This document shows, piece by piece, positions 15,128 through 24,853 of a stretch of DNA of 28,925 nt; position 1 is the stretch's first letter; each line of letters begins with the position of its first letter. Made by a program: the position numbers and the translations under genes. The notes under the pieces were generated by a model. That model was not told the DNA's origin. It saw only the letters and a program-made list of their open reading frames with translations, and did no database searches. Source of the DNA: DATBMY01 sp036554605 (GTDB taxonomy: Bacteria > Acidobacteriota > Blastocatellia > UBA7656); the NCBI GenBank assembly GCA_036554605.1, contig DATBMY010000443.1, positions 1 through 28,925 on the forward strand, in the 5' to 3' direction.

Positions 15128-16426
15128 CTAGCCCACGAGCGTCTTCATTGCCTTGAAAGCGGCTTCCACGGTCTGTTCTATGACTTCGCTCGTATGCGAC
15201 AGACTTACGAACGCGCACTCGAATTGAGAGGGCGCCAGATATATGCCTTCCTCGAGCATAGCCCTGAAATAGCTCGCGTAGCGCAGCGTATCTGCCCGGC
15301 TGGCGGTGCTCCAATCGGTTACTTCCCCCTCGACGAAGAATGCGGTCATCATCGAGCCGACGCGGTTAATTGTCGACCGTACGCCCGCGCTTGCGGCCGC
15401 GTCCTTCAAACCTTTTTCAAGCTCGGCGGCGCGATTTTCAAGCTCGTCGTAAGGGTTGATCTCTTTAAGCGCGTTGAGCATTGCGATTCCCGCTGAGACG
15501 GCAAGGGGATTGCCCGACAAAGTCCCGGCCTGATATACAGGGCCGAGCGGGGCAATGTGATCCATTACATCGGCCCTGCCTCCAAAGGCGCCGACCGGCA
15601 ACCCGCCCCCGATTATCTTTCCGAGACATGTAAGGTCGGCATTGACTCCATAAAGTTCTTGCGCGCCGCCGTAGGCAACCCGGAAACCCGTTATCACTTC
15701 ATCGAATATCAACAGCGAGCCGCTCGCGACGGTAACTTCGCGGAGAGCGTTGAGGAAACCCTCGCGCGGAGCCACACAGCCCATGTTTCCCGCGACCGGC
15801 TCGACGATGACGCACGCGATCTCGCTCCCCTTCTCGGCGAAAGCGCTTCTCACGGCGGCTTCGTCGTTATAAGGCAGCACAATCGTATTGCGCGCGAAAT
15901 CCGCCGGGATGCCCGCGCTGTCGGGAGTCCCGAATGTGGCGAGCCCTGACCCCGCCTTAACCAGCAGGCTATCGGTGTGGCCGTGGTAGCATCCTTCGAA
16001 CTTTACGATCCGGTCCCGCCCGGTGAAGCCGCGCGCAAGCCGAAGCGCGCTCATCGTGGCTTCGGTGCCTGAGCTTGTGAGTCGCACCTTCTCGATTGAT
16101 GGAAATGCCGCGATAATCTCTTCGGCAAGCTCTATCTCCAGCTCGGTCGGCGCGCCGTAACTCGTACCGTGCCCGGCGGCTTTCCGTATGGCTTCTTGCA
16201 CTGCCGGATGAGCGTGGCCGAGTATCATCGGGCCCCACGAGCCGACGTAGTCCGTATAGGTATTGCCGTCGGCATCCGCGATATTAGAACCGGCGGCATC
16301 CCGTATGAAGATCGGCGCGCGACCTACCGCGCGAAAGGCGCGCACGGGGCTGTTTACTCCACCCGGTATTACGCGCTGCGCCCGCTCGAATAGTTGATCT
16401 GATTTTGTGGTTTCGATCTTTGCCAT
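15128..16426 (-). CDS. hemL: Glutamate-1-semialdehyde 2,1-aminomutase
   Basis: PLP enzyme converting glutamate-1-semialdehyde to 5-aminolevulinate in the C5 route to tetrapyrroles (heme, and cobalamin if made). The 432-residue length is standard. Diagnostic segments are IPGGVNSPVRAFRAVG (20-35), SSGTEATMSALRLAR (118-132), CYHGHTD (146-152), FDEVITGFR (241-249, Asp242 for the PLP pyridine) and LGKIIGGGLPVGA with the Schiff-base Lys270. The gene stands alone on its strand; other hem genes are not in the window. Its product supports the heme demand of the nearby multiheme cytochromes, though there is no operon link. Confidence 0.97.
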   Translation of the reverse strand: MAKIETTKSDQLFERAQRVIPGGVNSPVRAFRAVGRAPIFIRDAAGSNIADADGNTYTDYVGSWGPMILGHAHPAVQEAIRKAAGHGTSYGAPTELEIELAEEIIAAFPSIEKVRLTSSGTEATMSALRLARGFTGRDRIVKFEGCYHGHTDSLLVKAGSGLATFGTPDSAGIPADFARNTIVLPYNDEAAVRSAFAEKGSEIACVIVEPVAGNMGCVAPREGFLNALREVTVASGSLLIFDEVITGFRVAYGGAQELYGVNADLTCLGKIIGGGLPVGAFGGRADVMDHIAPLGPVYQAGTLSGNPLAVSAGIAMLNALKEINPYDELENRAAELEKGLKDAAASAGVRSTINRVGSMMTAFFVEGEVTDWSTASRADTLRYASYFRAMLEEGIYLAPSQFECAFVSLSHTSEVIEQTVEAAFKAMKTLVG

Positions 16427-16512
16427 AATCTTCTCATCCCCGGGTTTTCTTCTTCACTACCGTAATGAATTTGAGGGCGTCGAGCAAGTCAGCAGGAAGC
16501 TATAGATAAAGT

Positions 16513-16541
16513 TTGTCACCAAACTGCTTCATAAGTATAAT
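16513..16541 (+). promoter_or_regulatory. Near-consensus sigma-70 promoter almost abutting a start codon
   Basis: TTGTCA (16513-16518, 5 of 6), a 17-bp spacer and a perfect TATAAT (16536-16541). Transcription would begin near 16548, only about 5 bases before the GTG start at 16553, implying a leaderless or near-leaderless mRNA. A 6-bp dyad, AGTTTG/CAAACT with loop TCAC (16510-16525), overlaps the -35 box and could be an operator. Confidence 0.6.
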
Positions 16542-16552
16542 GCCGCATAGTT

Positions 16553-18496
16553 GTGGCAACTCAGATAAACAGACGTGACCTTCCCTGGGTCATCCTCATA
16601 GCTGTATCGTTCCTTTTTGCGCTCATCGTCTCGTGGGAGCGGTGGGGCAATCCGCTCGTAGACTGCGGTCGCGAGATGAACCAGGCATTGCGGCTCGCCG
16701 AAGGGCAGACGCTCTATTCCGATGTGCGCCACATATACGGGCCACTCTCACCCTATTTCAATGCGGGGCTCTTCAAGCTCTTCGGGGCTCACCTCTGGGT
16801 CTTATTCGCAAGCGGAATCTTTACAGCCTCAATCATACTCTCGCTGACATACTGGCTATCGCGCCAGCTTATGGGCCGCGCAGCCGCGGCGGCCGCTACG
16901 CTGAGCGTGCTATGGCTGTGCGCAATGAAGCCCGCCGGCAATTACATACTTCCCTACTCCTATTCCGCGTTACACGGGTGCGCGCTAGGGTTGACGGCAC
17001 TCGCGCTTCTTGTGAAAGCGGCAAGCATACTTACTTCAAAAAAGGCCATCGCCGGTTCGCGCCAGGTTCCAGACCATGGCAAGAGAGTACTCGCTCTGCT
17101 GGCAGGTGCCGGTATATTCGCGGGCCTCGCCACGCTTGCGAAGACCGAGATGGGAGTTGCCGCGTTTGTCACCGGTGGTGTCACCGTCGCGGTATTAAGC
17201 TATCCGAGTTTTCGACGCGCTTCTCTATTCGCAATCGCCTTCATCACACCCGCCGTCATCCTGGTCGCGGGAGTATACTCTTTGATCGCCGCCGGGGTCG
17301 GGTGGCACACGCTCGCCGTCGAGAGCTTTCTATTCCTGGGTAATGCCTCGCCCGAGCTAATCTACTTCAACAAGCGAGTCTCGGGGCTCGACCAGCCTCT
17401 GGCTTCAATCGCGCAGATGGTCGGCGCGTGCATAAGGGTAGCCGCGCTGGCGTTGATTATCGCCTCTATAAGCCTGCTGCTCACTAGAAAGGACCGACCG
17501 GCGATTGCTACAAAAAGGGCCATGACCGATCTGACAATGAGCGATGCCGGGCGCGCTTCGGTGCTTCAGCTTTGGATCGTGCTTGGCGTATCCCTGGTCG
17601 CGTTCTTTATCGTCCCGCTTACAGGCAGCCTTAGCTGGGACAAAGGCCCGTACCTTGCAATGCCCATACTGCTGATAGGGACGCTCATCTATTACCTGAT
17701 TCGCTTACAGCAGCAACGCGCGAATGGGTTAAGTGCGGGCAGGACCTTTTCACCTAACCGGCAGACCGTGATCATCATACTAGTCGCCGCTTTCGCGCTC
17801 GCCAGCCTCGCGCGAGTCGTGTTGAGGGTCCGCAGCGGAGGCGCTTATAGCTCATACCTTCTTCCCTCTTCGATCATCATTTTCACATTTTTGTGGACTT
17901 CTTTCTTCCCCGGATTATTTAGCAAGGGCAGCGCACGTCGCCTGGCCCGCACAATCGTCCTCGTCTTGATTATTGGCGACGCGGTGCTGACAGGCGGCGT
18001 GCTGGCATATCGATATCAGGATAGAAACACGTACAGGCTTTCCTCAGAACGCGGCACGATAATAACATTGCCCGACCTAGGTAAAGCATTCGACGAGGCG
18101 ATAGAGCTTATAGAGCAAGAGGCCGCGCCGGATGAGCCGGTAGCGGTGATGCCCGAGGGAACATCCCTGGCCTTCTTCACCGGGCGAACTAATCCGCTGA
18201 GGGAAGAGATAATAACTCCGGGTTTTCTCGACGCGGCCGGAGAGCAGCGCGCCATAAATCAGCTTGCGCAATCAGGGAATAGATTCATCTTCATAACAAA
18301 CCGGGCCACCCCCGAGTTCGGTCCCGCGATCTTTGGCAAAGATTATTGCCAGACGCTGATGAGCTGGATTGAAGAGAACTATGTGTTCTACAGGATGCTT
18401 GGCCCGGACCCCAACCCCGATCTTCAGATCGGCGACAAGACTTTCTTCATGCGCGTATATAAACGTAGAGCGCCCGCCCACAACGTAGCCGAATAA
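16553..18496 (+). CDS. GT39/ArnT-like polytopic membrane glycosyltransferase
   Basis: Integral membrane protein of 647 residues with roughly ten to twelve hydrophobic segments. The first (about 11-27) is followed by a loop with DCGREMNQALRLAEGQTLYSD, which matches the first extracytoplasmic loop of GT39/PMT-type enzymes, where acidic residues are catalytic; then HIYGPLSPYFNAGLFKLFG. The soluble C-terminal part (about 500-647) lies outside the membrane core. These enzymes transfer sugar from a polyprenyl-phosphate donor to lipid or protein acceptors on the periplasmic side. Donor and acceptor are unknown. The start is GTG 16553; an in-frame stop sits at 16538 and no later start keeps the first membrane segment. 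There is no Shine-Dalgarno, in keeping with the promoter position. Confidence 0.75.
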   Translation: MATQINRRDLPWVILIAVSFLFALIVSWERWGNPLVDCGREMNQALRLAEGQTLYSDVRHIYGPLSPYFNAGLFKLFGAHLWVLFASGIFTASIILSLTYWLSRQLMGRAAAAAATLSVLWLCAMKPAGNYILPYSYSALHGCALGLTALALLVKAASILTSKKAIAGSRQVPDHGKRVLALLAGAGIFAGLATLAKTEMGVAAFVTGGVTVAVLSYPSFRRASLFAIAFITPAVILVAGVYSLIAAGVGWHTLAVESFLFLGNASPELIYFNKRVSGLDQPLASIAQMVGACIRVAALALIIASISLLLTRKDRPAIATKRAMTDLTMSDAGRASVLQLWIVLGVSLVAFFIVPLTGSLSWDKGPYLAMPILLIGTLIYYLIRLQQQRANGLSAGRTFSPNRQTVIIILVAAFALASLARVVLRVRSGGAYSSYLLPSSIIIFTFLWTSFFPGLFSKGSARRLARTIVLVLIIGDAVLTGGVLAYRYQDRNTYRLSSERGTIITLPDLGKAFDEAIELIEQEAAPDEPVAVMPEGTSLAFFTGRTNPLREEIITPGFLDAAGEQRAINQLAQSGNRFIFITNRATPEFGPAIFGKDYCQTLMSWIEENYVFYRMLGPDPNPDLQIGDKTFFMRVYKRRAPAHNVAE

Positions 18497-18526
18497 AATA
18501 CCGCGCTGGCGATAAGACGCGCGGCC

Positions 18527-20185
<1,659 letters not shown>

Positions 20186-20310
20186 AATAGCCTTTCGATT
20201 CTCTATTGAATTCGGGAATGAATATTAGCATACAGGCTGTTTTGTATTAAAACCGGCTACCTCGCGAGGCCCGCCATGCGAATTAATGGGAAAATCACCC
20301 GAGAGGGGAA

Positions 20311-20339
20311 TTGATTCCCACTTTTTTTAATTGTATCTT
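20311..20339 (+). promoter_or_regulatory. Candidate promoter for the DUF5658-like gene
   Basis: TTGATT (20311-20316) and TATCTT (20334-20339), each 4 of 6 to consensus, are separated by 17 bp of T-rich sequence. Transcription would start near 20346, leaving a leader of roughly 110 nt before ATG 20455. The rest of 20186-20454, the gap between divergent hutU and this gene, shows nothing else clear. Confidence 0.35.
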
Positions 20340-20454
20340 AGACACGGTCAGGCAAGAGGGGTTTGGCATCGTCCTTGCGATTGATAAAACACGCGAGAGA
20401 TTTGGGAGCCCCATTCCCACTCGCGCGTTTGAGAAAAGAGCAGAAGAGGTAAAA

Positions 20455-20778
20455 ATGCTAACACCGGGTTCTGTCTTTCACGACGTCACACTTTTTCGCT
20501 ACGTGCTGCTCTCGATTGTCATGTCCGGCTACGATGCAATCGCTACCATCGAGCATATCGAGCGCGGGGCGGCGACCGAAGGCAATCCCTTGATGGAATC
20601 GCTGATGCAGCATAGCGTCTTTCTCTTCTTCGCCGTCAAGATGGGGCTTACCGCCCTCGGCCTGCTTATCTGCTATCGCCTCTCACACCGCAAGACGGCC
20701 CGCGTCGGGATAAAGATGATCGTCTCGGTCTATTCGCTAGTCTGCATTTACCACGCGCTCATAGTGCTGTTCGAATAA
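20455..20778 (+). CDS. DUF5658-like small membrane protein
   Basis: A 107-residue protein with about three hydrophobic segments (about 14-28, 52-70 and 82-105). The pattern of an Asp-containing first helix (SGYDAIATIEHIERG), an ENPLM-like turn (EGNPLMESLMQ) and a Lys-containing second helix (FFAVKMGLTALGLL) is what I recall for DUF5658, a family of unknown function. I chose ATG 20455, with AGAGG (20445-20449) 5 bases upstream. A TTG at 20311 would add 48 residues that resemble no domain and would begin on the candidate -35 box. It sits between hutH and hutU on the opposite strand; its stop is 9 bases from the hutH stop. Confidence 0.65.
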   Translation: MLTPGSVFHDVTLFRYVLLSIVMSGYDAIATIEHIERGAATEGNPLMESLMQHSVFLFFAVKMGLTALGLLICYRLSHRKTARVGIKMIVSVYSLVCIYHALIVLFE

Positions 20779-20787
20779 TCTCCGCTC

Positions 20788-22284
20788 TCACTGCCTGCCT
20801 ATTTCTCTCACGAGTGGAACAAGCGCCGCTATGTAAGGCGAAAGCGGCGCGTCGCGCTCCAGCGCGGGCACCAGCTCACGCACCCGGTCATATACTAGCT
20901 GAAGCCGCGGGCTCGGCTTGAGCGGTTTTAAGAACTCCAATCCCTGAGCGGCACACATCAATTCGATTGCCAGTATCATCTCGACGTTACTGACTACGTG
21001 CTGGAATTTCAGCGCGGAGGTCATCCCCATGCTGACGTGGTCTTCCTTGTTAGCGGAGGTCGGCAGGTTCGTCACCGAAGCCGGATGTGCAAGCACGTTG
21101 TTTTCGGCAATCAGCGACACGGCGGCAACCTGTGCAATCATCATCCCGGAATTCGTTCCAGGGTCCGGCGTGAGAAAAGCGGGCAATCCTGACAGGTCGG
21201 GGTTGACCAGCCGCTCGACTCTGCGTTCGGAGATAGTTCCGAGGTCCGCGATGGCGACGGCGGCGTAATCGAGCGCGAGCGCGATAGGCTCGCCGTGAAA
21301 ATTCCCGCCAGATAGCACCTCCCCCGATTCCACGAAAATCAGAGGGTTATCCGTTGCGCTATTGATCTCGATTTCAAGAACTCTGCGCGCGTGCGATAAG
21401 GCGTCCCTGACCGCGCCGTGAACTTGCGGCATGCATCTTAGCGCATAAGCATCCTGCACGCGGGGGTCGGCGGCCGAGTCGCGGTGCGATTCGCGAATCT
21501 CGCTTCCTTCGATCAACTCTCTGAGCCGCCGCGCGCTGCTTGTCTGGCCCGGATGCGGGCGCACGGCATGTATCTTATAGTCGAAAGCGACGGGCGTACC
21601 CCGCAACGCTTCGAGCGACATTGCTCCGGTCACATCGGCCGCACCGGCGAGCCTTTCGGCCGCGAGCAGCGCAAGCCCGCCAACGGCCGTCATCGCCTGA
21701 GTGCCGTTGAGCAAGGCGAGCCCCTCTTTCGCCTCAAGCGAGACCGGAGCGATGCCGGCTCTGCTCATCGCCTCACGGCCCGCGAGGCGCTCGCCTTTGT
21801 AGAAGGCTTCTCCTTCACCTATCACGACGATGGCAAGGTGAGCGAGCGGAGCGAGGTCTCCCGAAGCGCCGACCGAGCCGCGCGAGGGCACGACCGGATG
21901 CACCGCGGCGTTAAGCATTGCAAGTAGCGTTTCGATGACGAGAGGGCGACAACCCGAATATCCCTTCGCGAGAACATTCGCGCGCTGCAACATCATTGCG
22001 CGTACAACTCTCTCGTGCAGCGGGTCGCCTACGCCGCAACAGTGCGAGCGTACCAGATTGATTTGAAGCTCGCGAAGTTTGTCGCGCGGGATATTCACAT
22101 CGGCGAGCGCGCCAAAACCGGTGTTGATACCATATACAACCTCGCCACTTTCTATGATTCCTTCGACGAAGCTACGCGTCCGTTCGACCCGCTCGCGCGC
22201 CGCCGCCGAGAGAGAGACTTGAGCGCCGCCGGCCACCGCCAGTGTCTGCTCAAGGGTTAATGATGCGCCATCAATCTCAACCAT
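20788..22284 (-). CDS. hutH: Histidine ammonia-lyase
   Basis: First enzyme of histidine degradation, eliminating ammonia from L-histidine to form trans-urocanate. The MIO prosthetic group forms from Ala140-Ser141-Gly142 in GSVGASGDLAPLAH (136-149). Other landmarks: YGINTGFG (51-58, catalytic Tyr51), LLNGTQAM, DPRVQDAYALRCMPQVHG, NSATDNPLIF and SGGNFHGEP. The 498-residue length is standard. It begins 20 bases after the HAS-barrel gene, so it appears to be third in a nurA-HAS-hutH transcription unit. HutU, its pathway partner, is downstream on the same strand beyond an opposite-strand gene. hutI and hutF or hutG are not in the window. Confidence 0.97.
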   Translation of the reverse strand: MVEIDGASLTLEQTLAVAGGAQVSLSAAARERVERTRSFVEGIIESGEVVYGINTGFGALADVNIPRDKLRELQINLVRSHCCGVGDPLHERVVRAMMLQRANVLAKGYSGCRPLVIETLLAMLNAAVHPVVPSRGSVGASGDLAPLAHLAIVVIGEGEAFYKGERLAGREAMSRAGIAPVSLEAKEGLALLNGTQAMTAVGGLALLAAERLAGAADVTGAMSLEALRGTPVAFDYKIHAVRPHPGQTSSARRLRELIEGSEIRESHRDSAADPRVQDAYALRCMPQVHGAVRDALSHARRVLEIEINSATDNPLIFVESGEVLSGGNFHGEPIALALDYAAVAIADLGTISERRVERLVNPDLSGLPAFLTPDPGTNSGMMIAQVAAVSLIAENNVLAHPASVTNLPTSANKEDHVSMGMTSALKFQHVVSNVEMILAIELMCAAQGLEFLKPLKPSPRLQLVYDRVRELVPALERDAPLSPYIAALVPLVREIGRQ

Positions 22285-22304
22285 TCCTTTGACCTGCCAA
22301 TCCC

Positions 22305-22892
22305 CTACCCTCTTTGAAATACCTGCTGCCAGTTTAACGTGCGGCGCAGGACAGCTATCTCTGAGCCCGATGAGTCGCCGAGCAGCTCCTCCAGGTGATC
22401 GAGTACGACCATCAAGAGCTGCGGTGCGAATTGCCGCGCGTGCGCCATCGTGTGCGGGTAATACCGCAAGCAGAGACGCCCTCGGGAGTCCCGGTGAAAA
22501 GCGCGAACGTCGCCTTCGCTCATCGCGACGACTTCGGAGTTGACCGGTAGAACCATCCTCGGGATACCTTGATGCACCTGCCCGGTTTCATCGACCCACC
22601 CTATCAACAGCAGACCGATCAATACGCCCTGCTCGTTGACAAGATCGGGGCTGAAGACTGCGTTCATATCGGCCCCGCTCGAAAGTCTCGGTCCAAGCCG
22701 GTCGTACTCAGGGTTTATCAACTGTGAATTGTATATGATCCCGACGATCTTCGAAGCGCCCGCGCTTATCTCTACGAACTGCCCGAACTGGTAATGATCG
22801 GGCGAGGGCGGCTCGGCCGCGTCAAGTCGATCAAGCACCCGCCCGATATAATCTACGTGCGAGTTCGATTTTATTATCCTTGCTATCCTCAT
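22305..22892 (-). CDS. Stand-alone HAS-barrel protein, NurA partner
   Basis: A 195-residue protein whose first 65 residues (IARIIKSNSHVDYIGRVL, then QFGQFVEISAGASKIVGIIYNS) look like the HAS barrel found at the N-terminus of HerA helicases and of F1/V1 ATP synthase subunits. In HerA this barrel contacts the NurA nuclease. No Walker A or RecA-like ATPase domain follows: the chain ends after a mixed region (about 70-160) and a helical tail (FAPQLLMVVLDHLEELLG). It may be a NurA-binding adaptor or a remnant of HerA. The start was put at ATG 22892, with AGGAG close upstream; a GTG at 22907 would overlap the nurA stop by 4 bases. It lies directly downstream of nurA. Confidence 0.7.
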   Translation of the reverse strand: MRIARIIKSNSHVDYIGRVLDRLDAAEPPSPDHYQFGQFVEISAGASKIVGIIYNSQLINPEYDRLGPRLSSGADMNAVFSPDLVNEQGVLIGLLLIGWVDETGQVHQGIPRMVLPVNSEVVAMSEGDVRAFHRDSRGRLCLRYYPHTMAHARQFAPQLLMVVLDHLEELLGDSSGSEIAVLRRTLNWQQVFQRG

Positions 22893-22903
22893 ACTCTCCT
22901 GCT

Positions 22904-24088
22904 TCACCTTCGGTGCGCCTTGCTTATCGCCTTGCGCGCGACGCGAAGGTTAAGGCTCTCGCGCTCCGCGAATTCTTGAAATACCGCGTAGAACAGCTCG
23001 CGGTCGCGTCCCGACAATACGGCCGTCTGGTCCGCGGCCTCGATGACGTAAGGGTATCCGTTGCCGACAACGACTTCGCCTCGAACCGTATCGAGCACAT
23101 AATCGAGCAGCCCTCTATCGTGCACCCACGATGGAATGTCGAGGCGCGCGGGCGGATTATCAGCAGATGTTTTCAGATAGGTGAAACCTATCGCGCGCCG
23201 CCACGCCTCGCCGTAATGATCGAGAATCCCCCGCCTCGCGCATAGCAAGAAGGCGGTGCGGTCGCCCCACTTCATCCGAGGCGCGAGCAGCCCCGCGTCG
23301 TTGATCCTCTGCGCGTCATCCAGCGCAAAAGCTACCTGGAGCATGTTTACGAGGTCGCGCGCGAAGCTCGTGTCGACGAATCCTACAATCGGAATGCCGG
23401 TCTCTTTTGAAGCCTCAAGCAGAGCAATGATCTCGCTGGTGTAGAACTCGCGTTGATCATCGGGCAATAAATCCGCGAAGGAAATGACGAGCAGGCTGTC
23501 GAAGAAGACAACCGGCGGGCGCTCGGGATCTATGCCGGAAGCGGCCGCGCCGCGCATGAAGCTTCTCAATGCGCCGACTTCAAGAGCGTACCGTCGCCCG
23601 TGGACTACCTGTTCTGAAAGCTCGGTCGCCGCTCCGGTCCTGACCATTATCTCGGCAGGCGCGAGCACCTCGAACGCGGCGTCTTTTATATAGCGGCCGT
23701 CGGGAGTGTGCGGGTTGTCAAACCAGCCGACCTGTACCGCCGCTACCGGCACGGAGTAGTCTCTTGAGGGAAGAATCTGGCTCCCGTCCGCGGAAAAAGT
23801 TCTGCGGCCAAGCAGCGTCTCAAACGCCCACGCGCGCGCCTCTTCGCGATTTTCCCACTCTTCCTCAAACCTGATTATCAAATGGCCGGCGTCGAGCTCG
23901 CCGGTCGGGAGCGCCCCCGGAGAAGCCTCTCCTTCGAGGCTATCAGCAAGTTTGGTCGCGCTCATCCGTGAGAGTTCGTTAAGCGCGGAGCTGTATATAT
24001 CGTATTGAAGGCGCAGGTCGTTTTGAAAATCGGCAAACTCGACCCGGCGTCTTTCCAGGGCTGCTTGAATCTTATCTCGGAAGATCAT
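22904..24088 (-). CDS. nurA: NurA-family 5'-3' nuclease
   Basis: DNA end-processing nuclease, best known as the archaeal partner of HerA in double-strand-break resection; bacterial homologues occur in several phyla. The 394-residue protein has a helical N-terminal region (about 1-90), then the NurA core: FSADGSQILPSRDYSVPVAAVQVG (98-121) with metal-binding Asp101, PVVFFDSLLVI (192-202, Asp197) and IVGFVDTSFARDLV (234-247, Asp239). The C-terminal segment contains RLDIPSWV and NGYPYVIEAADQTAVLSGRDRELFYAVFQEF, typical of the family. It is the first gene of the minus-strand run. No HerA, Mre11 or Rad50 gene is visible in the window. Confidence 0.88.
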   Translation of the reverse strand: MIFRDKIQAALERRRVEFADFQNDLRLQYDIYSSALNELSRMSATKLADSLEGEASPGALPTGELDAGHLIIRFEEEWENREEARAWAFETLLGRRTFSADGSQILPSRDYSVPVAAVQVGWFDNPHTPDGRYIKDAAFEVLAPAEIMVRTGAATELSEQVVHGRRYALEVGALRSFMRGAAASGIDPERPPVVFFDSLLVISFADLLPDDQREFYTSEIIALLEASKETGIPIVGFVDTSFARDLVNMLQVAFALDDAQRINDAGLLAPRMKWGDRTAFLLCARRGILDHYGEAWRRAIGFTYLKTSADNPPARLDIPSWVHDRGLLDYVLDTVRGEVVVGNGYPYVIEAADQTAVLSGRDRELFYAVFQEFAERESLNLRVARKAISKAHRR

Positions 24089-24110
24089 CGGTCATCGCCC
24101 ATCGTTTAGG

Positions 24111-24139
24111 GCCGGCCCATGCAGGCATGCCGGGCCGGC
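24111..24139. repeat. REP-like hairpin upstream of nurA
   Basis: Perfect 8-bp G/C stem GCCGGCCC (24111-24118) and GGGCCGGC (24132-24139) around a 13-base loop that itself holds the small dyad CATGC/GCATG. The left flank and arm (TTTAGGGCCGGCCCAT) closely resemble the start of the element at 1313 (TGTAGGGGCCGACCCAT), so the two are probably copies of one repeat family. It lies in the 214-bp divergent gap between nurA and the GNAT gene, about 23 bases from the nurA start, where it would fold in that mRNA's leader. Elsewhere in the gap a TATAAT at 24234-24239 may belong to a promoter for the GNAT gene, but the nearest TTGACC (24215-24220) is only 13 bp away. Confidence 0.55.
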
Positions 24140-24302
24140 GAACGGAAAGCCTATTGCACGCGCCATTATTAGTCAAACCTGGATGATCTCATGATCGATT
24201 GATGAAGGCGTGCCTTGACCCGGCCATCTGTCGTATAATGCCCGTGAACGATCTGGCATCGCCGGTTGCGGGCAATGAGAAAACCCTCTTATCAGTATCG
24301 AA

Positions 24303-24833
24303 GTGAATAAGGTTATGAATACCGGAATGTGGCCGAGGCGGCGTAAGAGAAACAGCGGTGAGTCACGGGTGTCGGCGACTCCTCAGCCGGTCGTGAAGTC
24401 AATGGGTCAGGAAGACGTCCACGAATGCTGGCGGCTAGACCAGCGCTGCTTTTCCGACGGCGAAGCCTATGACCGCGAGACTATACGTTACCTGCTTTCA
24501 CATAACCAATCTGTAAGCTACAAGGTCGTCACCGCGAGCGAAGAGATGATCGCATTTGTAGTGGGGATGATAGAGCCGGATTCGACCGGGCACGTAGTCG
24601 CTCTGGGTGTAGGGCCAGAGCACCGCCGCGCGGGACACGGGAGATGTTTGATGGACGCCGTGGAGAAAGGCTTCTTTGAGCGCGGCATAAAGACCGTGCG
24701 ATTGGAAGTGCGCACATCGAACGAGCCGGCCCAGCAGTTATATCTTCAGCGCGGGTACAGAATCATCCGGCGGATGACGCGCTATTACACAAGCGGCGAC
24801 GATGGGTTCCTGATGATCAAGGACCTCTCCTGA
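24303..24833 (+). CDS. GNAT-family N-acetyltransferase, RimI-like
   Basis: Predicted acetyl-CoA-dependent N-acetyltransferase of 176 residues or slightly less. The core spans about 30-170: the acceptor-side segment ECWRLDQRCFSDGEAYDRETIRYLL, beta strands FVVGMIEP and HVVALGVGPEHRRAGHGRCLMDAVE (acetyl-CoA pyrophosphate loop RRAGHG), then VRLEVRTSNEPAQQLYLQRGYRIIRRMTRYY, which is the RimI/N-terminal-acetyltransferase signature (LEVR.SN..A..LY...GF). The acceptor is unknown. The start is uncertain: GTG 24303, ATG 24315 and ATG 24327 are all in frame and none has a well-spaced Shine-Dalgarno. It is followed 20 bases later by the PucR-type regulator, probably in one transcript. Confidence 0.85.
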   Translation: MNKVMNTGMWPRRRKRNSGESRVSATPQPVVKSMGQEDVHECWRLDQRCFSDGEAYDRETIRYLLSHNQSVSYKVVTASEEMIAFVVGMIEPDSTGHVVALGVGPEHRRAGHGRCLMDAVEKGFFERGIKTVRLEVRTSNEPAQQLYLQRGYRIIRRMTRYYTSGDDGFLMIKDLS

Positions 24834-24853
24834 CAATCCAGCCTGGTTTAAGC

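Noticed and set aside
16633..17343. 236-codon plus-strand frame
   Set aside because: Overlaps the GT39-like gene in another frame; it is Arg-rich with no hydrophobic or domain pattern, typical of an off-frame reading.
20311..20454. TTG start adding 48 residues to the DUF5658-like protein, preceded by GAGAGGGGAA
   Set aside because: The Shine-Dalgarno is too close to the TTG, the added residues have no domain pattern, and a promoter-like pair lies inside them. It remains possible.
24215..24239. TTGACC and TATAAT as a promoter for the GNAT gene
   Set aside because: The two boxes are only 13 bp apart, too short for a normal sigma-70 promoter. The TATAAT may still work with a poorer -35 box.
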